In this document: positions 34,200 through 46,003 of the stretch, one piece after another
Position numbering within the stretch: position 1 is the first letter of the stretch
Layout of the letters: the number at the start of each line of letters is the position of its first letter
From: Trichosphaerium sp. ATCC 40318
Lineage: Eukaryota; Discosea; Flabellinia; Trichosidae
Assembly (NCBI GenBank): GCA_038496445.1
Contig: JALMLS010000455.1
Location: 930,001-994,000, forward strand
DNA length: 64,000 nucleotides
Direction of reading: 5' to 3'
The notes under the pieces: generated by a model
Database searches by the model: none
Seen by the model: only the letters and a program-made list of their open reading frames with translations
Told to the model about the DNA's origin: nothing
Translations under genes and position numbers: made by a program

Positions 34200-37100
34200 A
34201 TGAGTGTAAATCCATCATGTAACAAGCAACAGGTTTGGTACCAGGGAGAAAAACAAGTTGGTAATTTTAGCGGGGTTAGGGCAGTCTCTTATTTTCCGTT
34301 TTTTTGAAAACGCCTTATTTAGACATTACGAACATATTTGGTTTACAGTACAACGCATCTACAAGAATTCAGTCGCGGTGTATGGAAGATAGTGTCTTTA
34401 GTTCCTATATGGACAAGAGAGGGAAAAAAAGACGTTTAAACGTAAAACGCGCTTGCGAATTCTGTCGTCAGAAACACCTTAAATGTGATGGAGATGTGCC
34501 TTGTTCGCGATGTAAACAAAAAGGGTACAAGTGCAAGTACAAAAGGGCTAAAAAACGAGGACCAACTGCTGGTACGTGTATAGTGCTTTAGCTCATCGTT
34601 CATGCGTACATATTTCGTTTCGCTTACTACTCCGGTAAAAAAAAGGAGTAAAAGCAAAGCAAGACGCAGAATTCGCTCAATTGGGACAAAAAATAGCAGA
34701 GAAGGATCTTGAGGTAGCGTTTTGGCGTGAAAAATACGAAAAAGCATCGAAAGAGGTATCAGACTACGAATTAAGCGCCCTGAAACAACATAATACAACA
34801 AAAAGGGCACCTGTACGTATCATTCCCGTTTAATCAAATTTATGATCAGAAAAGCTTCTGACAGTAAGACATTATGTTGTACTTTATGGTTCTGGAAGAG
34901 GTTTGTTAATAACTCTTAATTTACGCTAGAAAAACCGAAAACGAACCGAAAACTTTTTTACCGTCGTAGGGGCAAAACCGCCTTATTTACTCGTCTTAGA
35001 CCAAATTATGGCATATTTCAACACATCTTGGTTTGAGTGCTGATATTTCTTCATGGCTTCAAGTCTACAACGCACTACTGTTCCCTTACTTTGTACGTCT
35101 TTCTTTTTTCTTCTTTTTTTTTCTTTTTTTTCTTTTTGTTCTTACGGCCATTGCCAGTTTGTTCTTACTTTTTTTTTTGATATAGGCAGTTCCAACTCAA
35201 CACTGGAATAGTAATAATATTGTCAAGACTTTCAATACAGCCTCAAGTACGTTGATGTCATCCAAAAGTTATTGCTTCTTAAATTCATATGAAAACAGCC
35301 TTGTCGTTTGATGCAACTGTCGTGGAGCTCCTGGGTATTCTTGCATTAGCAGCGCGGATATTGGGGTATACAAAAGAGGCGGAACGACTTTCAGAGATGG
35401 GAAGACTAGTATACACAAACTTATCAAGCACAAAGCATCCGAGTCTTGCAGGTACATATCTTAAGTATTTTTGTAGAATTACAGCCGGACCCACGTTTTT
35501 TCCGAATTTTTCGAAAGAAAAAATTCGAAAAAATAGAATTCGATACAAAAACCGTACCCACCAATGGATCACTATATGTGAGCGAAGGTCGGGTTCTAGT
35601 TCCGAGCACAGCGAGGACCCGACCGTAAGTGAACCAGGCGCTTTCTAGTTTAGTGGACTGCCCTAGCTATGCATCTTTCTACGAATTCTATTTTTTCGAA
35701 TTTTTGTTTTCGGAAAATTCGTAAAAAACTATGGCCCCATTACAGCTTCTGAGTTTTGATGTACCTGACGTTTTCTTGTAGCTGGACTTATTTTACTGAG
35801 TGACTATGCTATGTTTAGTGGAGATTACGCAAATGCAATAACATACCGACAAAAAGGAGCACGTGCGTGTTATATAAGTCAAACAATAATTTAGGAGATT
35901 TCTGACTATTCCTAAAAGAGATGATTCATGAAGTTTGTCAGAATACGTTGTACAGCCACTATAGCTCTACTCATCCTCTTGGATATTTGTGTACTGTAGG
36001 AAGAAGAGTTCAAATGTATACACCTATGTTCATGCAAAACAGGTCAGTAGTAATTACAACGTACTCTCAAGTTGTTTTTCTAACCTTGATTAAACAGAGC
36101 AAAAGAACTCCAGAATGTTAACGCTGTGTATCAACAAGTAGGTTACTTGATTGAAACGCCCGTTGGACTATCAATACCGGTTGGCATGCAAGTAATGTGG
36201 ACACATCTTGGAAGGGTAAAAAACAGCAAACAACAAGACTTTATTGTACTGAAGACTATATTAATAATTTTTAGGTATGGATGATGATATCAACTTCGTT
36301 TTATGGTAGAAAGCCTGGGTTCAAGTTGTTACCAATAGTAAGTTTATTCTAAAAACAAAGAGAACGAAGACTCAACAGCTACTTTTATTTGTCTTTTTTT
36401 TTTTCCACTTTCGCTTTACCCTTTTGTATTGATGATTTTGAATTTTTTCGAAGCTCAGTATTGCTATACAATATCACTGTTATACTTTAGACCATATGAT
36501 GAATTAATATGTATTTTGTTCGTAGACTGAAGATCATTTTGCTGAATATTTACATTTGATGACACGTGTGAGAGATTTTAAAGATATTGTGCTCAAAGGA
36601 GCTCATATAAATATTATTATAAATTGGGATATAGCAATAGAGTTTACAAAGAGTATTATATACTTTGCAGGAGGACACCCAGAGCAGGCCTTAAAGGTAC
36701 AGTCAAAAAGATCCACAAAAAAAAATAACAAACGTCGTTTTGGTCCTTTGCAGATAATACACATCTCTAAAACATTTATAAAATACTAAACTATGTATAC
36801 ATACACTGTGTTTTTGTAGTACTTTTCTGAAATTGCGTATTATCCTTGTTTGTGTATTGGCTTAGACTAACTTTTTTTTTTTTGAACAATAGAGAGCTAG
36901 ATCTGTGTTTTCTCGGTTAACAAAAGACCCTATGATACAGGATAAAAGCCCATTGAATATGTGTATGGCATATGATATGTGTAGCATATCTATTTATACA
37001 GGAGATTCTGCATTATTTATAGAGGTACCACAAAGCCATTTCTGGTTTTTTTCCTAATCAGCTTCTTTTTTTGTAGATTTTCACGTTTTTATTCAAACAC

Positions 37101-37546
37101 TACAAAGAAATGAGTGTCCCTTATTTGCCGTGCGTCAATCCTATTACATTTATCACATAAAACTATTCTAATCAGACATTGATAGGTACTTGCTTGATGA
37201 AGCAAATAAGGCAGCACTTGACTATGATAAATCCGAAATTATCAATATTTATTTTGACTTACCACAAGCACCTCACGCAAAGCCACCAGAACCAGTTGAA
37301 GCACCTCTACAAAACGATAAAATAGACCACTTTCCAATAGAACAACCAGGTTTAAGAAACCAACCTACTTTTTATGAAGAGCCACTAACGCTGTAAGCTC
37401 ACATAATTTTTTTCCCAAGAAGTTCTTTTTGTCAACGTCATGAATCTTGCTGTTCGCGCTCTTTTTGTACATTTTTAACCCTTTCTAGTGATACTTCAAC
37501 AGAAATTACTCAACCTGATATGTTTATAAGAGGTAACGACAGCTAA
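34200..37546 (+). CDS. Zn2Cys6 (GAL4-type) transcription factor
   Basis: ATG 34200 opens MSVNPSCNKQQ. The next exon carries a basic stretch and a complete binuclear zinc cluster (CEFCRQKHLKCDGD, then six-spaced C, CSRC and C) at 34454-34534, followed by a Lys/Arg-rich linker (KYKRAKKRGP). Next comes a 58-residue predicted coiled coil (AKQDAEFAQLGQKIAEKDLE), the usual dimer element. The long downstream part is alpha-helical with TPR-like strings (ILALAARILGYTKEAERL, LILLSDYAMFSGDYANAI, INWDIAIEFTKSIIYFAGG). The C-terminal tail is Pro/Gln-rich, ending at 37546. About 12 exons; internal boundaries are approximate. Zn2Cys6 factors are mainly fungal but occur in some amoebozoans. One intron holds a MITE. 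Confidence 0.78.
35486..35738 (+). mobile_element. hAT-like MITE, copy B, inside an intron
   Basis: About 253 bp flanked by the 8-bp repeat ATTACAGC (35478-35485 and 35739-35746). The terminal inverted repeats are about 48 bp (35495-35542 and 35682-35729), with 4 or so mismatches and the shared core AATTCGAAAAAATAGAATTC. Ends are CGGACCC and GGCCCC. No ORF. It expands what would be a 69-nt intron of the Zn2Cys6 gene to about 320 nt while leaving the donor and acceptor intact. Confidence 0.9.
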
Positions 37547-38043
37547 TAACAACACAGCAGAACATTCAAAGGTACTTTTGATTATGCCAAAAAAACATAC
37601 TGTTTTTTTTAATTTCAATCGCTAGTTGAAACGTTGAATCACATGTGGGTAATATTTTATGCTTTGTCGTGAATGTATACACATGATATTCATTCAGTTC
37701 GGCATTGATAGTGTTTCTTTACGGCCTTCTCACTTTAATGTAACAATAAATAACTAACAACTGTATCTCATTGTCGCAAGTCCTCTTGTCCGCCAAGGTA
37801 ATGTAAGAGTGTTAGTTCGCCCCCATCAATAATGACCAACTGCTTTTAACCAATCAGCATCTTTTCCTAAAAACCATCTAAATGTCGCCCTTTCGATTTC
37901 TTTGGTGCATGATTCTCTACCAAATTACCAGTTTTTTCATAAATTTCCGAATGGTAATGAACTGATTGTTTTCGTAAAAACGTTGATAAATATTAACGGA
38001 GTTACTTGCTACGATTATAAAATACAAAGCCCCATGGGGTTTA
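37547..38043. other. Intergenic region
   Basis: About 500 bp between convergent genes. No gene or repeat recognised. The plus-strand ORF reaching into the next gene is antisense to it. Confidence 0.3.
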
Positions 38044-38386
38044 TTAACCAACGACATGATGACGGCTATGGTGATGTACACGGTGATGTGCATGGCGACG
38101 ACTATAGTGATGACCTCCCATCCAACTTACTTTTCTTGCAGCACGTCTACGCGCTTCTTCTGCAGCTCTACCAGCGTTGGAACCTGTTTGTTGTCTGTGG
38201 TGTTCTCTTTGAAACCTATTTTGCCGCCTTAGAGTACCTACGTAAACGTTAATAGAGTCTATGAATTGTATGTTGGAGCAGTTAGCATCAACTCGTGGCT
38301 AATACTAAAAAAAACTCACCTTGACTGTGTACTAAAGCGCACAAAGCTATTGTGACTACAAGTAATAGTATAAAGCGTGCTTGCAT
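38044..38386 (-). CDS. Small secreted His/Arg-rich peptide
   Basis: Two exons (38320-38386 and 38044-38237) separated by an 82-nt GT-AG intron. Exon 1 encodes a clean signal peptide (MQARFILLLVVTIALCALVH). Exon 2 encodes a basic, Gln/Arg-rich stretch (EEARRRAARKVSW) and then a His-rich tail with repeated HH pairs (GGHHYSRRHAHH and RVHHHSRHH), ending VVG. The mature peptide would be about 65 residues, very basic and rich in His. Such peptides can bind metals or membranes, or act as antimicrobials, but no family is recognised. The signal peptide and in-frame splice are the main evidence that it is real. Confidence 0.6.
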
Positions 38387-39373
38387 TGTATTCTTTGTTT
38401 AGATTAGACGTTTTGGGATTTTCTGTTCCTTATTAGGCGTAAGATTAAGTAATTAGGCCTACTTTACTTGTGCACCGGTTTTTACAGTTTAGCACGTATT
38501 ATGAGTGTTTGCAACTCTACGCGGGACTTCAAGTTTTGTAAACTACCCAAACTATGCGAAATACGCGTAAGACAGTTCAGAGCTGTTTTTTACGCGTATA
38601 GTGAAGAGTTTTGTTTACCAAAGATCTTATTTCTAGAATCTGGCCCATATGGTGCGGACGCTTATTTCTACGCTTAGAGAGTTGTGTCTAGGCGAAAACC
38701 GCTCCTTTTAGACTTTCAATTTGTTGCAATCGAGTTTACGAGTAACCAGTATTATATTTCTTGTACACGTTACCAAGGAATATTGTAGTTTTATACTCCG
38801 AAAGGATACAAAAGAAAAATCTGATAAAGCGATTATCGTAAAAAAACAAGCAAGTCGCGAAAATGTACTCGTCCAACCGTTTTTTTATGTCAAGGCACTG
38901 ATATTTTGGACAGGTTTTAAACTAGTTTGCAAATATGGCCATATTAAACAGACGTACACTACACTAAACGTGTAACCTGCATCTCTTTTTGAAGCATCCA
39001 TTGGGAATGGGAAAATCGGAAAGTTGTCTTCAAAAAACTTCTGGATTTTCCTTTTACGCTCCATTGCCAATACGAAAAGAAAAAGAAAACCCTCAGCATA
39101 ATGTGAAAACAATCGAATGGGGTGTGGCTACTAAAATGGAAATCTGGTACAGAGGGTTATAACAAGTGGTAAGCATACAGGATATGAAGAAGATTAACTA
39201 CACAACATCGGTAATCAACCTCAAAGAGTAGGCTAGCGTACAAGTCGTACATTGTGTTAGGATACTGAAATTGAAAGAGTAGATAGGTTTGGGTACTGAA
39301 TGCCAATTGAGGAGATTCACTTTGTATTCAGAAAGCTGATGGTTATCTAATTGGTGACTTAGCATCTGATAAA
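38387..39373. other. Intergenic region
   Basis: About 990 bp with no recognised gene. Short ORFs on both strands have no similarity to known families. Confidence 0.3.
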
Positions 39374-40361
39374 ATGAAGCGCATGTCATCGTTAACAACT
39401 AACGAACCTTCAAAGAAAATAAAAAAGCTAACAAACCTCTGTACAGACGCGTTGGGATCATTGTCGGATGATAAACTGCTAGAACAGCTAAACAAATGTC
39501 AAGTGCCTTTAGAATCACTCTCCGACGCTATTATAAACCGCATTGGCAACATTTACGCAAAAGAAGTCGTTAGATCAATGTACGACATTCACGAGCGTCT
39601 TAAGCTCCCAAACATCAAAAACAATACAAAGGCTAAAGAAAAAGCGTTATCCATGTTAAAATATCACTTGGACACAATCACCTTCACCAAAGAGTTCAAA
39701 TCTCGCTTTAGTGAATGGATAAAAGCTATGAGACAGTTTGTTTATTATCTTTCTGATGCGGAAGAAGAAGAGAGTATGAGTAGTTTAGATGAGCAAGAAG
39801 ATTTCCCAGCACCGACATGTAGCAGTTATGAGCAAATTGATCAACTAGAGCTATTGGGTGAACTTGTTGAGGTTCAGAGTATAGGTACAGTGCAACTAAA
39901 TGTGGATGTTTATAAATTATTCTTTTGGTTTTTTTTTCCTCCTTTCGCTTTATTGGCTGACATTGTTGGTTTTTTTTGTAGATAACGCGATGATAAAAAT
40001 AGCAAAAGACACTATCGTAGAAAAAATAGTTAATGCAAGTGTCGGTTTTGGTGAAGATAAAATATATATTCACTTTAGTTATACAGTATCTAGTCCTCAT
40101 AGGGATACTTATAAATCTGAAGTGTACTTTTCTGCAAATGGAAAAAGTATTTTCTACGAGTACACTGAGATTTCCACAACAAAAGAGGGTGGTACTGAAG
40201 AAATTGAGAAACTTCAAAAGGATATGTTCAAACTCATTTCAACAAAGCTTGGTGGCAATGTAGATATGGTCTTTACTAAGTATCAGTTCCTAACTTTTTT
40301 ACATCTCATTTTTAACTATGACAATGATGAAATGTATTCACATTCATTCTTAGCGCTTTAA
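39374..40361 (+). CDS. Protein of unknown function, two exons
   Basis: Exon 1 is 39374-39884 and exon 2 is 39982-40361, joined by a 97-nt GT-AG intron with a long T-rich 3' end. The protein is about 296 residues. The first half is helical and charged (LSDDKLLEQLNKC, EKALSMLKYHLDTITFTKEF), with an acidic Ser/Glu linker (DAEEEESMSSLDEQED). The second half looks like an alpha-beta domain (DKIYIHFSYTVSS, KSEVYFSANGKSIFYEYTEI, LQKDMFKLISTKLGG). No family is recognised. It has no signal peptide or membrane segment. Frame continuity across the intron supports a real gene. Confidence 0.65.
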
Positions 40362-42639
40362 AAATAAAGTATTTGTTGTTACTGGTATTTATTATAGCAC
40401 CCACTTTATTGGAGAATTCCTGGACATGTTCCTTGGTATAGCCTTAATCGTCTTTTTATTTTTTTGTTGTGTGACCTTACCTCACAATAACATAACGATT
40501 GTTTAACTCCAAAGGGTACTCCGTTACCATAAAGATTGATTTTCTATGAGACGCGCTTTGAGTTTGTTCAGTAACATAAGTTATCTAGTATACTTTATCC
40601 GGTTACTTCTTCGAGCTTTCCAGGTGTTTGATCTTTCAAGCTGCACTAGCTGTTTCTGGTGCGAAGCTTTTTTCTTGGTGTGTAGGGTGAGACTGTAACA
40701 GCGTTAACGGACATTATATGTCCATTAAAACTTATTACATACTTGAACGTCAACTCATCTATTAAAGAAAATGAAAAAAACACAGCGTACAAACAGTGTC
40801 TCGTGCATTTTTAGTTAGAACAAGTGTAGATGAAGTTTGTAAGAAGCATCTGGTACTTTCGAGATAAAAGAAAGTACATACGTCATAAACAGTCTGAATT
40901 ATCGGCTTTTGGATGCATTTGACTTGGTCATTTGACACATGTCAAAATGTGCTGCCAAGTGTCAATGTGAAAGATCGGTTTTTTGTTTAATCATTTCATT
41001 TACGCACCGTATTTCTAATACAGGATCTTTCGATACAAGAAGAGCTATTGCGAACACTTGAACTTCAAAAAGTTAGAAGTTATAAAGAGTCTTCGCCACA
41101 ACTATTTTCAGGCGTAGTCGCCGTTTTTTTTGTTACCGTTGCTTCCTACTGATAGACGTTGTAGGTAAAATCATAGCAAAGACGACAGAGCAGTACAAAA
41201 GTCTCTAAAAGTGCAACCACTCACTATAGAAGTGAGATAGAGAGCTACACAATACTTAACCGGCGGGATTTGGGCGGTTTAACGTTTCTTTTTTCAAAAG
41301 GCGTTCTTTTTTTGCTTGTACGTGGTTAAATCAAGCTAAAGTATGTACTTGGCTACTCGTTGGTACCCTACTCTATGGACACGGCTGTAATTTTATCACG
41401 CTAACTAAAGCCTTCAAAAATGTTCTATATGCACTAAATAGGCGCTTACAGTCCTTTTTGGCCTTTATGTAGTCAGCGAAAAAACTGACCGTTGGGGAAA
41501 AAGTGTGACCAAGCTTTTTCAGCGAGAAAAGGCAAGCTGCAACAACAAAGGGGTATTGGCTAACTTTGGTTGGCTTTTATTGTAGAGGTATCCCATTCGT
41601 TAGTGATAAGGGTTTACTGTTACCTCGTGCAGCTCCGTTGCAGTTTTGTCTTTTCTTGTCCGCCTGCTACTCATAGACTCTAAGATTGGGACGCATCATT
41701 ATACAAGGTAAGATGTTCGCTTTAACTTAGTATTAGCGTTCTGACTTTTTATTCAAGCACCGAGGACTCTGTAGACGCGTGGAGGGTAGTAACGCGTATT
41801 CAGCTCTGCACCTTTAGTTTTAGCTCTTTTTTGGTTTGTTTTGATCCTTGTGCGTTAAGTTTTCGCCAAGACGCTGCTGAATGGTTTGTCTCTTGTTGGC
41901 CCTTTAATGTCTGTGTTGGAGCGTTTACACAGTTTCGTTGCTGTTGACCTGCGCCGTGTAGTGAGCCGTACAGCGTTACGTTTGTTTATGCTATTACAAC
42001 GTTTTTGAAAATGCAAATAGCGTCTTTCTATTCAGAACAATTAGCCGTCATCCGAAATGTGTTTAGAAGTTGGCATGTTGATCATGACGCAGCTATGGCA
42101 CTCACACGTTTTTGCCAGATTACGCAAGCATTCCAATGCTTGTCGGCTTCAAAACGTAGTGTTAAATGAGTATATGGTGTGAAAGCGTAAAATTATGTAA
42201 CCGAGAAAAAAATTATGAACTAACACAGGATATGCTCTTTGAGCACTTGCTCATAGCCGCTCTAAACGATTGGCTGAAAAAACGGTTTGCTCTCTAAAAT
42301 CGAGCAAAAATACTCTGGACCCGTTAATTACGCGTAAAGGGAGTGTAGGTGTGCCCAAAACGCCGTTTAAAGCAAAAAAGATAATAATATGGTAAAACTC
42401 CCTGGGCTCCCTCAATTATATTCTAATACAGCCTATTAGTGTTTGGACCGCGTTGCGCTAGCCTTTAATGTTTGAAAGAAAAATTCTCACGTAGAAAACT
42501 GGACATTTTTTGCATCACTAAAATTAGCCATGCTAAACGCATCAGTCACGTGTTCGGCCATAGAAATACCTGAACATTTAATTGAGTGTTTGTTAATCTT
42601 CTTCTGTTGTTGAACTGAAAACTATTCTGTCGTCAGCCC
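40362..42639. other. Long gene-free region
   Basis: About 2.3 kb with stops frequent in all frames. I find no coding exon, tRNA-like element or long repeat. This is the longest stretch in the window without a recognisable feature and may hold a non-coding transcript or regulatory DNA. Confidence 0.35.
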
Positions 42640-42835
42640 TCAGTAAAATGGACAACTTAAAGTACAACGCACAGGTTGAGATAAAACCACATGGTGTAAA
42701 CAAAGAGCGGTATGAAAATGCACCAACATCAATGTGGTTGATGGTAAGCGACGTGGTGACTAGTATGAAAATGGAGAATTTGCATCAACGTCCATATGGG
42801 TTGATGGAAAGAAACTAACTTGAGGTTTAAACAAA
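42640..42835 (+). pseudogene. Degenerate MORN-like fragment
   Basis: Two imperfect copies of a unit reading about YENGEFASTSIWVDGKK can be followed in changing frames. The NG and W-DGK pattern resembles MORN-type repeats. No start or intact frame. Confidence 0.3.
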
Positions 42836-42844
42836 GTGGTATGC

Positions 42845-43385
42845 TCCTTGCTTGTTCGTTCGGCACCACATACACACCCCTTCATGTTTGCCATTAACAA
42901 GATAATATTTTGTGCGCAATTGGCCGTTGGTGGCCAACACTTGTATTCTCCTTCAAATTTACCATTGACTTTAGTGCCATGCAGCCACAGTTGACCATTT
43001 GGATACCACCTCTTGTACTCTCCATCAAGTGCGCCATTGACAAAATTGTATTGCAAACTCACTCGTCCATTATCATGCCAACTCTTGCATTCTCCATGTT
43101 GACTACCATGTGACCAACACCGTTGATGAGTCTAAAATAAAATTAAAAAGTGTTGTACTAAAAAACCCACAGTACAAGTTGGTTTTTGGATGTTCTACTT
43201 TCCCATTTTCCATGTTTTTTCATGTCGCTATCAAACCTAGTGTTCCTTGCTGCATTTTTCGAAAGTAGAGGCCACTTTAAATACACTGATGATTCTAAAT
43301 CGATGATATCAAGCTGTATCTCAACTGGAAGGAGCACTAGATGGCAAGTTTCTGATTTTACACTAGATCTCTACATTTAGTTGTT
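42845..43385 (-). pseudogene. F-box/MORN-variant gene relic, giant-virus-like
   Basis: On the minus strand a short region resembling an F-box (LPVEIQLDIIDLESSVYLKW then LLSKNAARNT) precedes, after a likely intron, MORN-variant repeats: GECKSWHDNGRVSLQYNF, VNGALDGEYKRWYPNGQLW and NGKFEGEYKCW. A one-base change near 42930 shifts the frame, after which TNGQLRTKYYLVNGKHEG can still be read. This GEYK-WYPNGQL repeat type, combined with an F-box, is common in Marseilleviridae and some other amoeba giant viruses; it differs from the MORN units of the MRCP genes. No start codon was found. Viral ancestry is inference. Confidence 0.45.
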
Positions 43386-43630
43386 ATGTGCTTAATTAGA
43401 TTATTGAAAAGTTGTCAGTACCTTGTATAGAACGCTAATGGTGTATACGAGAATCCTCAACAAGAAATAAATACCACAGATCAGTATGTACATTTCTAAC
43501 ATTGCGTTGTGCCCTTGAGTACCGACTAGTTATTCAGCAAATACAACAAATGATTTTGAATAGCTTGGACTCAAGCGTGAAAATCAATTGAACTTTTCGA
43601 ACACAGCACAAGCAATCGCCGAATAAAAAA

Positions 43631-46003
43631 ATGCGTGTCGTACTAGCTCTATTAGTACTCGTTGTATTATCAAGTTACGCGCAAAAGCCTCCAAAACCGC
43701 ACGTGGTATTCCTTTTGATAGACGACTACGGTTGGGCCAATGTTGGTTACCACAGGTACGTACAGTAGTATTTTATATACCGTTAACGGTTTTTATCTTG
43801 TGACACCCTTTCCAATACCAAACGTTGGCTATCTTTTTAATAGTTTGTTTTTTACATTTTATTTTGTTTTACTAGCGAGCTAGCACTTTATCACATTTCG
43901 GCAAAATAACCTCATACTAATAGGAACCCTCCTACTAAAGAGGTTCAAACACCTAATATCGATGCATTAGTTGCTGAAGGCATAGAATTAGATAGACACT
44001 ACGTATTCAAGGTATGTCACTTTTCACGCTACTTTTCCGATTTCTTTTCTTTTGCCACGTGTTTTTCTTCTTATTTGCCTTTTTACACCAATTGATATAG
44101 TACTGCTCTCCAACTCGTTCTGCTATACAATCAGGAAGAAATCCTATCCACGTTAACGTGCTAAATATCCCACCAACCTTTCACAATGTTACCGATCCTG
44201 TGTCTGGTTTTCAAGGTATTCCAAGGAACATGACGGGCATTGCTGAAAAGATGAAGAGTGCTGGTTATGCTACTCATATGGCAGGGAAATGGTAAGCAAT
44301 AATTAATAATTATCAAAGTGCTAAACGATCCTAGGGACGCTGGCATGGTAAAGCTTCGTACAAATGAAAACTTTTAATTTAACTTCTATAATATAGGCAA
44401 CACCTGATCATTCTCCTCTTGGAAGAGGATATGAAACAAGTCTTCATTACTTTCATCATGCAAACGACTACTGGACGTACGTTATTGTGCAAAAAAAAGA
44501 GCCGGCAGCTTTTTGCGTATCGAGATATTTGCAACTTTGTATCACGTGTTATTCCTCATGGTACTTAAGGTATGATGTTGGTCAGTGTTCAAAAGAAAAT
44601 ATTGTAGATTTGTGGCATACCGATGAGCCAGCACGGGCACTTACTAATCCAAAAACATGCAGTCAGAGTAATCAAGCAAGCGATTGCGTTTACGAAGATC
44701 AGTTATTTGAACAACATGTTTTTGACGTTTTGGATAATCATGATCCATCAACCCCTCTCTTCCTATTCTGGGCACCTCACTCTATTCACGCACCTCTAGA
44801 GGTAAGATACCATGATATAAGAATACTCTCATTCACAAATACACTCAAGGTACCTCAAGAGTACGTCGACAAGTTCTCGTTTATCGACAAAAAACCAAGA
44901 CAAATGTACCACGTGCGTGATATTTTTCTTCGCCTGTAGTTTTGTTCTTGACATTTAAACAGGCTATGGTAAACTTTATCGATTCCCGTATTGGTATGAT
45001 CGTAAATAAGCTAAAAGAAAAAGGAATGTTTGAAGATACATTGATTGTAATGTCAGCAGATAATGGAGGACCAATCTATTCAAATGGTACAATACCTGTT
45101 CTTGCCTTTATTTTGTTTTAACCTTATAAGGTTCTGCTGGAGCTAATAACTGGCCACTCAGAGGAGGAAAGATGAGCAACTTTGAAGGAGGCGTAAGAGT
45201 CAACGCCTTTGCATCTGGAGGTCTAGTACGTATACAAAATCAAACTCTCGATAGAGAATCTACACTTTTGTTTATACAAAGTAGATTCCAAAAGAACGAA
45301 GAGGAACTAAGGAAGAAGGATATATATGTGGATGGGATTGGTATGCTACATTCTGTGCTATAGCAGGTGTTGATCCAACTGATGAAAAAGCTGCTAAAGG
45401 TAACTATAAAATTCATAAGCGTTTTCTTAGCTTTGTCTAGCAAAATTACCTCCAATCGACTCCCTCAACATGTGGCCTCTTTTATCCGGACAAACTAAGA
45501 CAAGTCCACGTAATATAATTCCCCTGGGAAGTCCAGATCCTCCTAGTGCTAGTGGTAGTATGGTACCTACAATAGTTAATGGCGTAATAGTAGGTGAATG
45601 GAAGGTAACAGTTACTTTAGCAAAGTAATGAACTAAATTCTTATAGCTCCTTGTTGGTGATGTAACTCAAGATTCTTGGACTGGTCCACAGTACCCTAAC
45701 ATTACTACAAACTGGATATCAACAGCTCATCATCTCTCCTGTGGAACCAGCGGTTGCCTATTCAACATTAAGAATGGTAAACAAAACTATTTTTTTTTAC
45801 ACTCCTTTGACTAACTTTTAACAGATCCAACTGAACACGTTAATCTGGCAAGCCAAGAACCTGCAATGCTCGCTGAAATGCATACTCACCTGAAAAGAGC
45901 TCAAGCGTCAGTATTTAGCCCTCATAGAGGTACTGTATCACCAAAAGCATGTGAAGACGCTCTAGGCAAGTATAAAGGATATTGGGGTCCTTTTGTCGAA
46001 TAA
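43631..46003 (+). CDS. Secreted/lysosomal arylsulfatase (ARSB-like)
   Basis: ATG 43631 opens a signal peptide (MRVVLALLVLVVLSSYAQ). Then comes the metal-binding start HVVFLLIDDYGWANVGYH and the formylglycine site CSPTR in YCSPTRSAIQSGRNP (Cys codon 44104-44106), the C-x-P-x-R signature of sulfatases. Further conserved blocks are GYATHMAGKW, GRGYETSLHYFHHANDYW, FLFWAPHSIHAPLE, the second metal site LIVMSADNGG, NWPLRGGKMSNFEGGVRV, and the C-terminal GCLFNIKNDPTEHVNLA, which is typical of ARSB/ARSI/ARSJ-type enzymes. About 11 exons join in frame. It likely removes sulfate from sugar substrates in phagosomes or lysosomes. Confidence 0.9.

Noticed and set aside
39726-40217. 163-codon minus-strand ORF
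   Set aside because: Antisense to the two-exon gene 39374-40361, which has better frame continuity and a proper intron.
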